From positions 1 to 8,970 of the forward strand of contig VHBD01000050.1 in NCBI GenBank assembly GCA_016872125.1: 8,970 bases of DNA, in the 5' to 3' direction. Of the stretch, positions 1 through 6,518 are shown piece after piece. This DNA comes from Sphingomonadales bacterium. GTDB lineage: Bacteria; Bacteroidota; Bacteroidia; UBA7662. Below the pieces are notes generated by a model. It ran no database searches. It was not told the DNA's origin and saw only the letters and a list, made by a program, of their open reading frames with translations. The position numbers and the translations under genes were made by a program. Numbering within the stretch: position 1 is the stretch's first letter; the number at the start of each line of letters is the position of its first letter.

Positions 1-45
1 ATGCTTGAACTATTACTCAAGCGTATATATATTAATATCCTGTAA

Positions 46-1176
46 TTAAGGAATTACCAATAATCTTTTGGAGTAGTTTCCGTATTGGGCTTCCAACAGA
101 ACCTGGTAACAACCGGGAGCTAAAAGTAAAGGAAGATTTTCGATTTGAGAGCCTGGATTGGTTAGGTCCAATGCGATTTTGCCATGCATATCCGTAAAGG
201 AAATCCTGCTACAGGGATCCAAGGGGTGCAATCCCAGGTTAAGGGTATTTTGACAAGGATTGGGGTAAAGAACCACATCCCCCGGATCGGTTAATGGCGG
301 CGGCGGCGGGGGTTTGGGAGCTCGGTATCGGTCCCTATAACGGACCTCTTGAACGGTAGGTGGAAAGAAAAGGACCCCTCTTTCAATAATCTGCAGGACG
401 GGTCCTCGATTCCCGCCCTCGTTGGTGTACCAAGAGGTTTCAATTTCATTGCGCGCGGGTAGGCCAATCGGCGCAGAACCGCTGATGGCGATGCTGTCTT
501 GAATGCTGGTTCTGCTACGCACTCTCAAGCAATTAAAGGTGCCATAGGGTGTCGTCAGGGTCCCCCAGGCATCCGCATGGCTGATGCGACGCCCACTCCT
601 GGATATTTGAGCCAGGGTAGGGACATTGATTTCAAAGGCAAAAGTGCTGGTATCCCGGTCGTTGTATCGAAGGGGAAAATTCAAAATCTCATCTGCATCG
701 CTGTAAAAAATCGGTATCGGCAGGCCGAACAAACCTATGCCTTGAGCGGTCTTGGCCCATCGGTTATTGTTCAAATTATAAAACTCAAAGAGGTTGGTCA
801 ACGGTAAATTCAAGGTATCCAATCCCGGTATTGGCAGTTGAGCGGGCAGTCCCAAAAACTCAAAAAGACTGCTGCTATCAGCGATTTTACGGCCATAATT
901 GCCAAAAAGCAGGAAATAGGGCGTTTGGGTTGCGTTTTGGTAGAGGTCCACTTTGCTTTGTTCGGAGAGCAAAGCAGACCCTGGATTCCATGATCTTGCA
1001 GGCCCACTTTGGGTCAACAAGGGAGTGAAGGAGAGCGGGTTGGGGGCGAGGTAATAGCGAAGGCTATCGCCAGCCAATGGGGCACAGGTTCGGGTGAGGT
1101 CGGGTGAAGTTTGGGCCTGGACTTTGGTAATCAAAGTCAACAGGATGAAGCTTAGCAAAACGATACGCCATTTCAT
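46..1176 (-). CDS. Secreted T9SS sorting-domain protein, function unknown
   Basis: This 376-residue protein is probably exported and delivered to the cell surface or medium by the type IX secretion system. Residues 1-22 form a signal peptide: a short basic start (MKWR), a hydrophobic core and a likely cut after VQAQ. Roughly residues 23-285 are a globular part I do not recognise; it includes the stretch ADAWGTLTTPYGTFNCLRV near the middle. A run of six prolines then forms a linker. The last ~75 residues look like a T9SS type A sorting domain: VVLYPNPCQNTL, a central segment with the DMHGK turn, then APGCYQVLLE and a final KRLLVIP. The ATG is preferred because the signal peptide begins there and a promoter-like box lies just upstream. 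The gene is divergent from cinA, so no operon partner is visible. The sorting domain and signal peptide are clear; the function is not. Confidence 0.85.
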   Translation of the reverse strand: MKWRIVLLSFILLTLITKVQAQTSPDLTRTCAPLAGDSLRYYLAPNPLSFTPLLTQSGPARSWNPGSALLSEQSKVDLYQNATQTPYFLLFGNYGRKIADSSSLFEFLGLPAQLPIPGLDTLNLPLTNLFEFYNLNNNRWAKTAQGIGLFGLPIPIFYSDADEILNFPLRYNDRDTSTFAFEINVPTLAQISRSGRRISHADAWGTLTTPYGTFNCLRVRSRTSIQDSIAISGSAPIGLPARNEIETSWYTNEGGNRGPVLQIIERGVLFFPPTVQEVRYRDRYRAPKPPPPPPLTDPGDVVLYPNPCQNTLNLGLHPLDPCSRISFTDMHGKIALDLTNPGSQIENLPLLLAPGCYQVLLEAQYGNYSKRLLVIP

Positions 1177-1180
1177 TGGT

Positions 1181-1211
1181 CAAGTATAATTTCCAAACAA
1201 GTTATTCCAAG
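1181..1211 (-). promoter_or_regulatory. Putative Bacteroidota-type promoter of the T9SS protein gene
   Basis: On the minus strand the sequence reads CTTG, a 19-base spacer, then TATACTTG. This matches the Bacteroidota -33/-7 consensus (TTTG, about 19 bases, TAnnTTTG) with one mismatch in each box. The -7 box ends only 4 bases before the ATG at 1176, so the predicted transcript would have almost no leader. The spacing match is the main support; no transcription start is known. Confidence 0.45.
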
Positions 1212-1221
1212 GCCTGCTTGG
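1207..1221. promoter_or_regulatory. Operator-like dyad between divergent genes
   Basis: A perfect 5-bp inverted repeat (CCAAG, 5-base gap, CTTGG) lies in the 69-bp region between the divergent T9SS protein gene and cinA. It covers the proposed -33 element of the minus-strand promoter. The size and place suit a dimeric regulator, but a dyad this short can arise by chance and I recognise no known operator. Confidence 0.2.
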
Positions 1222-1245
1222 CATTTACTTTGACGCTTTGGAGCA

Positions 1246-2529
1246 ATGAAAGCAATTCTGGTCGTCGTTGGTGACGAAATTTTGTTAGGTCAGGTGGTGG
1301 ACACCAACGCGTCTTACCTGGGTCAAGCATTTGCCGCTTCAGGTCTGGAGCTGGTCAGTAAATGGACCGTTAGGGATCGTGAGGAAGAAATGCTGGAAGC
1401 GCTCAATCTCGCCATGGCCAAGGCTGAATTGGTGGTATTCAGTGGGGGACTGGGCCCTACTTCGGATGATTTAACCAAGCCCTTGCTAACACAAGCGATG
1501 GGCGGTCGCTTGGTCCGCAATCTCGAAGTCCAAAAGGCCATTCAGAGTTGGTTTGAAGCCAGAGGCAGGGAACCAGGCCCCATGAACCTGGCTCAAGCCG
1601 ATTTACCCGACAATTGTACCTTGCTTCATAACCCTTTGGGGACCGCCCAAGGCATGTTATGGTTACAGCATGGGGTTTATGTGGCTGCCTTGCCCGGGGT
1701 CCCTTACGAGTTCAAGCATCTTGTCGACCAAGAGCTTATCCCTTACCTGAAAACAACCGGATTGTTACGACCCTTGGTTCATCATACCCTGATGGTAGCC
1801 GGTTTGGTCGAATCCTCGATCGCACATATCCTGAAGAATTGGGAAAGCCAATGGGGGCCCGAAGGCATACGTTTGGCTTTTTTGCCAAGACCAGGCCTGG
1901 TTCGTTTGAGGCTCAGTATGTATACCCACGAATCCAACGATGGCTCTGGAACAACGCTTGCGGAGATGCATGCCCGTGTTCAGGTCGCAGCACAAGAAAT
2001 CAAGGGACTTCTGGAAGGCTATGTTTATGGTGAAAATGAACTTTCACTGGAAGAGTGTATTGGTTTGATTTTAAGAGATAAAGGTCATAAAATTTTTCTT
2101 GCAGAAAGTTGCACTGGAGGTGCCTTGAGTGCAAGATTGGTTAGAGTGGCCGGTGCTTCGGAGTACGTGCTGGGCGGACTAGTCGCTTACAGCAATGAAC
2201 TCAAAGTCGAAGAATTGGGAGTTCGTCGCGAATTGATTTTGGAACATGGAGCAGTGTCCACCGAGGTGGTAGCCGCTATGGTACAGGGGGCAGCCTTGCG
2301 TTACCTTGCCGATTATTCGGTGGCCATAAGTGGTATTGCAGGTCCATCGGGTGGTACTGTTGACAAACCGGTGGGTTCGGTTTGCTTTGGGATCCATGGA
2401 CCAGAAGGAACCTTTACCTACCGTCGTTCCTTGGGTGAAGGTCGTGAATTGGTCATTGAACGCGCCGTGATGATGGCTATGTTCCTCTTGTGGAGGGTGT
2501 TAATTGGTCAACCCGTGCAGGATTCCTGA
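1246..2529 (+). CDS. cinA: CinA-family protein (nicotinamide-nucleotide amidase / putative ADP-ribose pyrophosphatase)
   Basis: This is a full-length two-domain CinA of 427 residues. The N-terminal molybdopterin-binding-like domain (about 1-170) carries VGDEILLGQVVDTN and the signature SGGLGPTSDD at 66-75; in characterised relatives it has ADP-ribose pyrophosphatase activity. A middle region (about 175-260) leads to the C-terminal CinA/PncC domain (about 265-420). That domain holds AESCTGG (286-292), YSNELK (315-320) and SGIAGPSGGTVDKPVG (362-377). It hydrolyses nicotinamide mononucleotide to nicotinate mononucleotide and ammonia, recycling pyridine nucleotides in the cytoplasm. By analogy with PncC, S288 and K320 are the likely catalytic pair. 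The ATG at 1246 gives the canonical N-terminus. A GGAG lies upstream but only 2 bases from the start, too close for a normal ribosome binding site. The family identity is very secure; the older competence/damage-inducible name says little about its role here. Confidence 0.95.
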   Translation: MKAILVVVGDEILLGQVVDTNASYLGQAFAASGLELVSKWTVRDREEEMLEALNLAMAKAELVVFSGGLGPTSDDLTKPLLTQAMGGRLVRNLEVQKAIQSWFEARGREPGPMNLAQADLPDNCTLLHNPLGTAQGMLWLQHGVYVAALPGVPYEFKHLVDQELIPYLKTTGLLRPLVHHTLMVAGLVESSIAHILKNWESQWGPEGIRLAFLPRPGLVRLRLSMYTHESNDGSGTTLAEMHARVQVAAQEIKGLLEGYVYGENELSLEECIGLILRDKGHKIFLAESCTGGALSARLVRVAGASEYVLGGLVAYSNELKVEELGVRRELILEHGAVSTEVVAAMVQGAALRYLADYSVAISGIAGPSGGTVDKPVGSVCFGIHGPEGTFTYRRSLGEGRELVIERAVMMAMFLLWRVLIGQPVQDS

Positions 2530-2550
2530 GCTGCGTTCATGAGTCTGATG

Positions 2551-2569
2551 AAGCCCTTTTGAGGGGTTT
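2551..2569 (+). terminator. Weak hairpin between cinA and the E2 gene
   Basis: AAGCCC (2551-2556) can pair with GGGTTT (2564-2569) around a 7-base loop, giving a 6-bp stem with one G-U pair. It starts 22 bases after the cinA stop. The sequence after it (ATCCTTAATTTTG) is AT-rich but has no clean T run, so a terminator role is only possible. It could equally be chance. Confidence 0.2.
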
Positions 2570-2574
2570 ATCCT

Positions 2575-2582
2575 TAATTTTG
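2575..2582 (+). promoter_or_regulatory. TAnnTTTG -7 box immediately upstream of the E2 start
   Basis: TAATTTTG fits the Bacteroidota -7 consensus TAnnTTTG exactly and ends 4 bases before the ATG at 2587. A TTTG lies at 2558-2561, but its 13-base spacing is short compared with the usual ~19, so the -33 element is doubtful. If used, it would make an essentially leaderless mRNA and separate this gene from cinA transcription. Confidence 0.35.
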
Positions 2583-2586
2583 AGAT

Positions 2587-4029
2587 ATGGCAAGATTTGA
2601 ACTGATTATGCCCAAAATGGGTGAGAGCATTACGGAGGCCACCGTCCTGAAATGGCTCAAGCAAGACGGGGATAGGGTGGCCAAAGACGAAGCTGTCTTG
2701 GAAATTGCCACAGACAAGGTAGATTCCGAAGTTCCTACCCCTGTGGGGGGTACCTTGGTTCAAATGCTCCATGCCGAAGGAACAGTTGTTAAAGTTGGCG
2801 CTGTTCTGGCCATCCTGGAAACCCAAGAACAAGGCGTCCCTGATAAAATTACTACCCTAAACAAGGCAACATCCCCAGCCCAGAACAACCTTCTTTTGAA
2901 TGAAATTCAGAACTTGGAGCAAATGCATGGTGCTTTGAGTCCGGTTTCGGTGACTGCGCCTTTGAGTACGCCTTCGGCCACAACGGGCCGTTTTTATTCC
3001 CCTTTGGTTTTGAATATTGCAAGTCAGGAGCATATCCCCATGTCCGAATTGGAAAAAATCCCAGGAACAGGAGAGGGTGGCCGTTTAACCAAAAAGGATA
3101 TATTGAGCTATTTGACCGGCGGCAGAGCCCTAAGATCTACCACCTTAGAACAGGCTACCCATACCGCTGCATCAACCTCGACAATCACGAATTCATCACA
3201 GGCTTTAATTGAGCCTATCGAGATGATTCAGGCCTCGAGTGAACCCGCTGTGATGGTTCAGACGTCAAAGCCATCCTCGGATGATGGTACACTAGAGTTG
3301 CATGGGGTGGTTACCTCTGGCTCTGTGGAGATCATCGAAATGGACCGGATGCGGAAGTTGATTGCGGATAACATGATAGCCTCCAAGCGTATATCTGCCC
3401 ACGTTACTTCTTTTGTGGAGGCCGATGTGACCAATTTGCATTATTGGCGTGAAGAGCACAAAGGGGAGTTTGAGAAGCGCTACAATGAGAAACTCACGTT
3501 CACGCCCATGTTCGTGGAGGCTGTGGTCAAGGCGATTCAGGATTTCCCAATGATCAATGTTTCGGTGGACGGCACCCGAATCCTAAAACACAAAGAAATC
3601 CATATCGGAATGGCAGCCGCTTTGCCCAGTGGTAACTTAATTGTTCCCGTCATTCAGAATGCAGATCAACTCAACCTCGTTGGAATTACCAAGCGTGTGA
3701 ATGATTTGGCAAACCGCGCTAGGATGGGTAAACTACGTCCCGAAGAAATACAAGGAGGGACCTTTACCTTGTCCAATGTGGGAACTTTCGGGAATGTTAT
3801 GGGAACTCCCATCATAGCCCAACCTCAGGTCGCCATCCTCGCTGTGGGGGCCATACGCAAGCGGCCTGCGGTGATTGAAACCCCACAAGGAGATTTCATC
3901 GGAATACGTTACATGATGTTTCTATCCCATTCGTACGACCATCGGGTTGTGGATGGGGCTCTCGGCGGGATGTTCGTAAAGCGTGTTGCGGAATATCTCG
4001 AGAGTTGGGATTCTTCCAGAGGAGTTTAA
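2587..4029 (+). CDS. Lipoyl-dependent E2 acyltransferase of a 2-oxoacid dehydrogenase complex
   Basis: This 480-residue protein is the core acyltransferase of a 2-oxoacid dehydrogenase complex; it moves the acyl group from lipoamide to CoA. Residues 1-78 form one lipoyl domain, with the lipoylated lysine K44 in EIATDKVDSEVP. After a linker comes the peripheral-subunit (E3/E1) binding domain, about 136-178, with SPLVLNIA and GTGEGGRLTKKDIL. A flexible Ala/Ser/Thr-rich linker (about 180-245) contains a 10-residue imperfect tandem repeat. The catalytic domain runs from about 246 to 475 and carries DHRVVDG, giving H452 and D456 as catalytic residues. Substrate class cannot be fixed from sequence alone. 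A branched-chain complex is my favoured guess because Bacteroidota commonly pair such single-lipoyl E2 proteins with an E1 encoded elsewhere; pyruvate or 2-oxoglutarate E2 are alternatives. No E1 or E3 gene adjoins it. The stop overlaps the stop of the opposing Fur gene. Confidence 0.93.
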   Translation: MARFELIMPKMGESITEATVLKWLKQDGDRVAKDEAVLEIATDKVDSEVPTPVGGTLVQMLHAEGTVVKVGAVLAILETQEQGVPDKITTLNKATSPAQNNLLLNEIQNLEQMHGALSPVSVTAPLSTPSATTGRFYSPLVLNIASQEHIPMSELEKIPGTGEGGRLTKKDILSYLTGGRALRSTTLEQATHTAASTSTITNSSQALIEPIEMIQASSEPAVMVQTSKPSSDDGTLELHGVVTSGSVEIIEMDRMRKLIADNMIASKRISAHVTSFVEADVTNLHYWREEHKGEFEKRYNEKLTFTPMFVEAVVKAIQDFPMINVSVDGTRILKHKEIHIGMAAALPSGNLIVPVIQNADQLNLVGITKRVNDLANRARMGKLRPEEIQGGTFTLSNVGTFGNVMGTPIIAQPQVAILAVGAIRKRPAVIETPQGDFIGIRYMMFLSHSYDHRVVDGALGGMFVKRVAEYLESWDSSRGV

Positions 4030-4499
4030 TCACTATGCGGGTTGTTCCGTAAGGAACAGTCTGAACAATGACCTTTGACCTCGGTTTGCCACGTTAGGAC
4101 CATGAAGCCCTTGGGAGTTTTGGGTTGAGGAGGAGATTCCTTCGATTCCAAGCAAAGGATTTTGCGGCAAATCAGGCAGTGAAAATGCAGATGCTGGTGT
4201 CGGTGATCCCCGGATTCGCAATGCTCAGGGCATATCGCATAACAAACCGATTGATTGGAAACCACGACCTCGTGGATTAATCCTTCCTCCATGAGGGTTT
4301 GAAGATTTCGGTACAGGGTTACCCGATCGGCGGATGGACCTAAGCGGCCCAAGATTTCAGCCTGGTTCAGGGCGCTGGTTGAATCCGATAGGATACGAAG
4401 CAGGTCTTTGCGAAAGGGAGTGACCCGCAAGGAACGGCTGCCTAATAAGGCTTGAACCTTATCGACCTTGGCGCTCTTGGTCGATGTCTTTGTAGGCAC
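4026..4499 (-). CDS. Fur-family metal-responsive transcriptional regulator
   Basis: This 157-residue cytoplasmic regulator has the Fur layout. An N-terminal winged helix (about 10-85) contains the recognition-helix region ADRVTLYRNLQTLMEEGLIH (58-77). The C-terminal metal-binding and dimerisation part carries the histidine cluster HRHQHLHFHC (99-108). Two CxxC pairs, C108/C111 and C145/C148, form the usual structural zinc site. Whether it senses iron, zinc, manganese or peroxide (Fur, Zur, Mur, PerR) cannot be read from these motifs. The start is GTG at 4497-4499. No ATG occurs before residue 70 and a stop closes the frame at 4530-4532, so GTG is the only standard start that keeps the whole DNA-binding domain. 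It overlaps the upstream membrane-protein gene by 41 bp, which suggests translational coupling. The 3' end overlaps the E2 gene by 4 bp. Confidence 0.92.
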   Translation of the reverse strand: MPTKTSTKSAKVDKVQALLGSRSLRVTPFRKDLLRILSDSTSALNQAEILGRLGPSADRVTLYRNLQTLMEEGLIHEVVVSNQSVCYAICPEHCESGDHRHQHLHFHCLICRKILCLESKESPPQPKTPKGFMVLTWQTEVKGHCSDCSLRNNPHSD

Positions 4500-4656
4500 C
4501 TTGGGTTGCGAAATAAGCCATTGCTGCGATTAAACCACACAATAGAAGCATGTCGGTATAACCTAATCGGCCAGGTGCCATGATGCAGGATGCTACGATA
4601 TACCCTGTCCAAAGCAGGGTAAGCAATGTAAAAACAACCGATAATTTGAAGTGCAT
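4459..4656 (-). CDS. Small two-helix membrane protein, function unknown
   Basis: This 65-residue protein has two predicted membrane helices, about 5-26 (KLSVVFTLLTLLWTG...) and 34-51 (TDMLLLCGLIAAMAYF), joined by a short APGRLG turn. The polar tail YKDIDQERQGR is charged. A basic N-terminus and the charged C-terminus suggest a hairpin with both ends in the cytoplasm. I chose the ATG at 4654-4656; an in-frame TTG at 4684-4686 would add 10 residues (75 in all), but it adds a polar stretch before the helix and lies upstream of a promoter-like box. The gene follows the acyl-CoA dehydrogenase gene by 57 bp and overlaps the Fur gene by 41 bp, so it is probably co-translated with the regulator. I recognise no family. 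The hydrophobic pattern and snug position make it likely real despite its size. Confidence 0.7.
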   Translation of the reverse strand: MHFKLSVVFTLLTLLWTGYIVASCIMAPGRLGYTDMLLLCGLIAAMAYFATQGAYKDIDQERQGR

Positions 4657-4671
4657 AACTTTATTTTGGTT

Positions 4672-4679
4672 CAAAATTA
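4672..4679 (-). promoter_or_regulatory. TAnnTTTG -7 box upstream of the membrane protein/Fur pair
   Basis: On the minus strand TAATTTTG matches the Bacteroidota -7 consensus and ends 15 bases before the ATG at 4656, predicting a leader of about 11 bases. No good -33 element lies 19 bases further up. The box sits in the gap after the acyl-CoA dehydrogenase gene, so it could give the membrane protein and Fur genes their own transcript. Confidence 0.3.
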
Positions 4680-4713
4680 AGGGCAAAGAAGGCCAAATAG
4701 AGCAAGGGGGTCC

Positions 4714-6507
4714 TTAGAAGGGATAGGCGTTCTTTTCCAAAACATGCCCAGCTACCAAACGTCGTAGGGATTTGATATTGTAGGTCGCGGTTTTGGTGAA
4801 GCGCCGTAGGCCCATGAGCATCATGCGTTGTTCGTCATTCTCGGGCAGGGCCAGGATGACTTCTTTGCCGGCTTTCATGCATTGCTCAGCGGCATGGTAT
4901 GCTTGGAGTTTGATCAAGGCGGAACGAATTTCTCGCTCTTTGGGATCGTAGCCTGTTTCAAGTTTCAGGGTTTTGAGCAAGGCGGATTCAAGGACATAGA
5001 CCTCCATGGCCATATCCGCTATACGCATCAGGGCCTCTTGTTCCTCGGCCAAAGCCGTACCGTAATGCTGGACGGCAGCTCCAGCGACCAGCAGTCCGGC
5101 CTTTTTGAGTTGCTTGAGTACCTTGGCTTCGGGAGCCAAGAAATCGGTGGGTTCCTCAGCGCCAAAGTCCGGAATCTCCATGAGTTCACCGGCGACTCGA
5201 CGGGCAGGACCCAAAAGATCCACATGGCCTTTGAGGGCTTTTCGTAACATCATATCGACAATCAGCATGCGGTTGATCTCGTTGGTGCCCTCGTAGATTC
5301 TGGAAATTCGGGCATCCCGGTAGGCAGCTTCCATGGGCGCATCGGCCGAGTAGCCCATGCCTCCATAAATCTGAACACCTTCGTCCGCCACCATCGCCAT
5401 CACCTCGGATCCGTAAACCTTGAGAATGGCGCATTCTACCGCAAATTCTTCGAGGCCTTTGAGTTTGGCTTCGGCTTCCGATTTACCTTCCGACATAAGG
5501 GCATTTTGGAGTTTTTCTATTGCATCCCCTGCCCGGTACAAGGCGGCATCGGTGGCATAAACCAGCGCGGCACAACGGGCTATTTTTTCTTGGATGGCGC
5601 CGAAGGCACCAATGGACTGGCCAAATTGATGTCGCTCATTCGCATAGCGACTTATTAAGCCAATCACCTTGAAGGCAGCACCGTTGGTGGCAGCCGCTAA
5701 TTTGATACGCCCGGCATTGAGCACATTGACAGCGATTTTGAAACCGTCCCCACGCTGGCCCAACATGGAATCCACCGGAACTTGGACTTTATCGTAAAAA
5801 ACCTGACGGGTTGATGAGGATTTGATGCCCATTTTGTGTTCCTCGGCATTCATCGTCAAGCCCTGTACATCATCCCGGTGAAAGACAAAACAGGATATGT
5901 TTTTGTCGTTTTCGATACGGGCAAAAACAATAAAGACCTGCGCAAATCCGGCATTCGAAATCCATATTTTTTGTCCCGTGATTTCGTAATGTTGTCCATC
6001 CGACGTAAGTACGGCAGTCGTTTTACCTGAATTGGCGTCGGAACCCGCACCCGGTTCGGTGAGGTTGTAACACGAGATCCATTCTCCCGATGCAATCTTC
6101 CCCAAAAATCGTTCTTTGATAGCTGCTGATCCGTAATACTGGATAGGTAAGGTCCCTATACCGGTATGGGCACCAAAGGCGGTTGCTAAGGACCCGGTCA
6201 TGCTGGAAATTTCTTCGCAAATCAGCATCGAAACATTAAAACCCATACCCAAGCCGCCGTAGGCCTCGGGCACCGAAAGGCCAAGGAGACCCAATTGGCC
6301 GGCTTTGCGCATAAGGTCTTTGACCAAAGGGTAATCGCCTTGTTCAAAACGATGCAAATGCGGCTCAACTTCGGTTTTCATGAAGTCGGCAGCGGCCTGA
6401 AACATCATTTTTTGTTCCTCGCCAAAATCTTCGCGAACAAAAATTTCATCGGGAGCGGGATCGTAGACGAGAAAGTGTCCACCACGACGGTACGATTTGG
6501 AATCCAT
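4714..6507 (-). CDS. fadE: Acyl-CoA dehydrogenase, FadE/VLCAD-like
   Basis: This flavoenzyme performs the first step of beta-oxidation, oxidising acyl-CoA to trans-2-enoyl-CoA with FAD and passing electrons to electron-transfer flavoprotein. At 597 residues it is longer than the ~380-residue short- and medium-chain enzymes. It matches the long type with an extra C-terminal helical domain (about 430-597), as in B. subtilis FadE and mitochondrial VLCAD. The N-terminal helical domain covers about 25-145. The beta domain has the FAD/substrate signature YNLTEPGAGSD (147-157) and KIWISNAG (180-187). The C-terminal helical domain ends in RIYEGTNEINR, where E406 aligns with the catalytic base of medium-chain acyl-CoA dehydrogenase (inferred). 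The ATG lies 11 bp after the thiolase stop, so the two genes are surely co-transcribed. The symbol follows the operon order; chain-length preference is inferred. Confidence 0.93.
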   Translation of the reverse strand: MDSKSYRRGGHFLVYDPAPDEIFVREDFGEEQKMMFQAAADFMKTEVEPHLHRFEQGDYPLVKDLMRKAGQLGLLGLSVPEAYGGLGMGFNVSMLICEEISSMTGSLATAFGAHTGIGTLPIQYYGSAAIKERFLGKIASGEWISCYNLTEPGAGSDANSGKTTAVLTSDGQHYEITGQKIWISNAGFAQVFIVFARIENDKNISCFVFHRDDVQGLTMNAEEHKMGIKSSSTRQVFYDKVQVPVDSMLGQRGDGFKIAVNVLNAGRIKLAAATNGAAFKVIGLISRYANERHQFGQSIGAFGAIQEKIARCAALVYATDAALYRAGDAIEKLQNALMSEGKSEAEAKLKGLEEFAVECAILKVYGSEVMAMVADEGVQIYGGMGYSADAPMEAAYRDARISRIYEGTNEINRMLIVDMMLRKALKGHVDLLGPARRVAGELMEIPDFGAEEPTDFLAPEAKVLKQLKKAGLLVAGAAVQHYGTALAEEQEALMRIADMAMEVYVLESALLKTLKLETGYDPKEREIRSALIKLQAYHAAEQCMKAGKEVILALPENDEQRMMLMGLRRFTKTATYNIKSLRRLVAGHVLEKNAYPF

Positions 6508-6518
6508 AACAATAGGCT

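Noticed and set aside
1..24. Hairpin (GCTTGA at 3-8 with TCAAGC at 17-22) after the T9SS protein gene
   Set aside because: It lies in the right place for a minus-strand terminator, but any T run would be outside the window and the stem is short, so it cannot be judged.
1659..2033. 124-residue plus-strand frame within cinA
   Set aside because: It is an alternative frame of a well-supported gene, and its cysteine- and arginine-rich composition is unlike a real protein.
2500..2832. 110-residue minus-strand frame over the cinA-E2 junction
   Set aside because: It mostly covers the E2 lipoyl domain in antisense and shows no family features.
4684..4686. TTG start giving a 75-residue form of the membrane protein
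   Set aside because: The ATG at 4654-4656 starts right before the first membrane helix, and the TTG lies upstream of the promoter-like box.
4704..4716. AAGGGGGTCCTT-like dyad at the end of the acyl-CoA dehydrogenase gene
   Set aside because: The stem is only 4 bp and no T run follows on the minus strand, so it is not a credible terminator.
4828..5247. 139-residue plus-strand open frame
   Set aside because: It is antisense to the acyl-CoA dehydrogenase gene, with no domain or promoter support.
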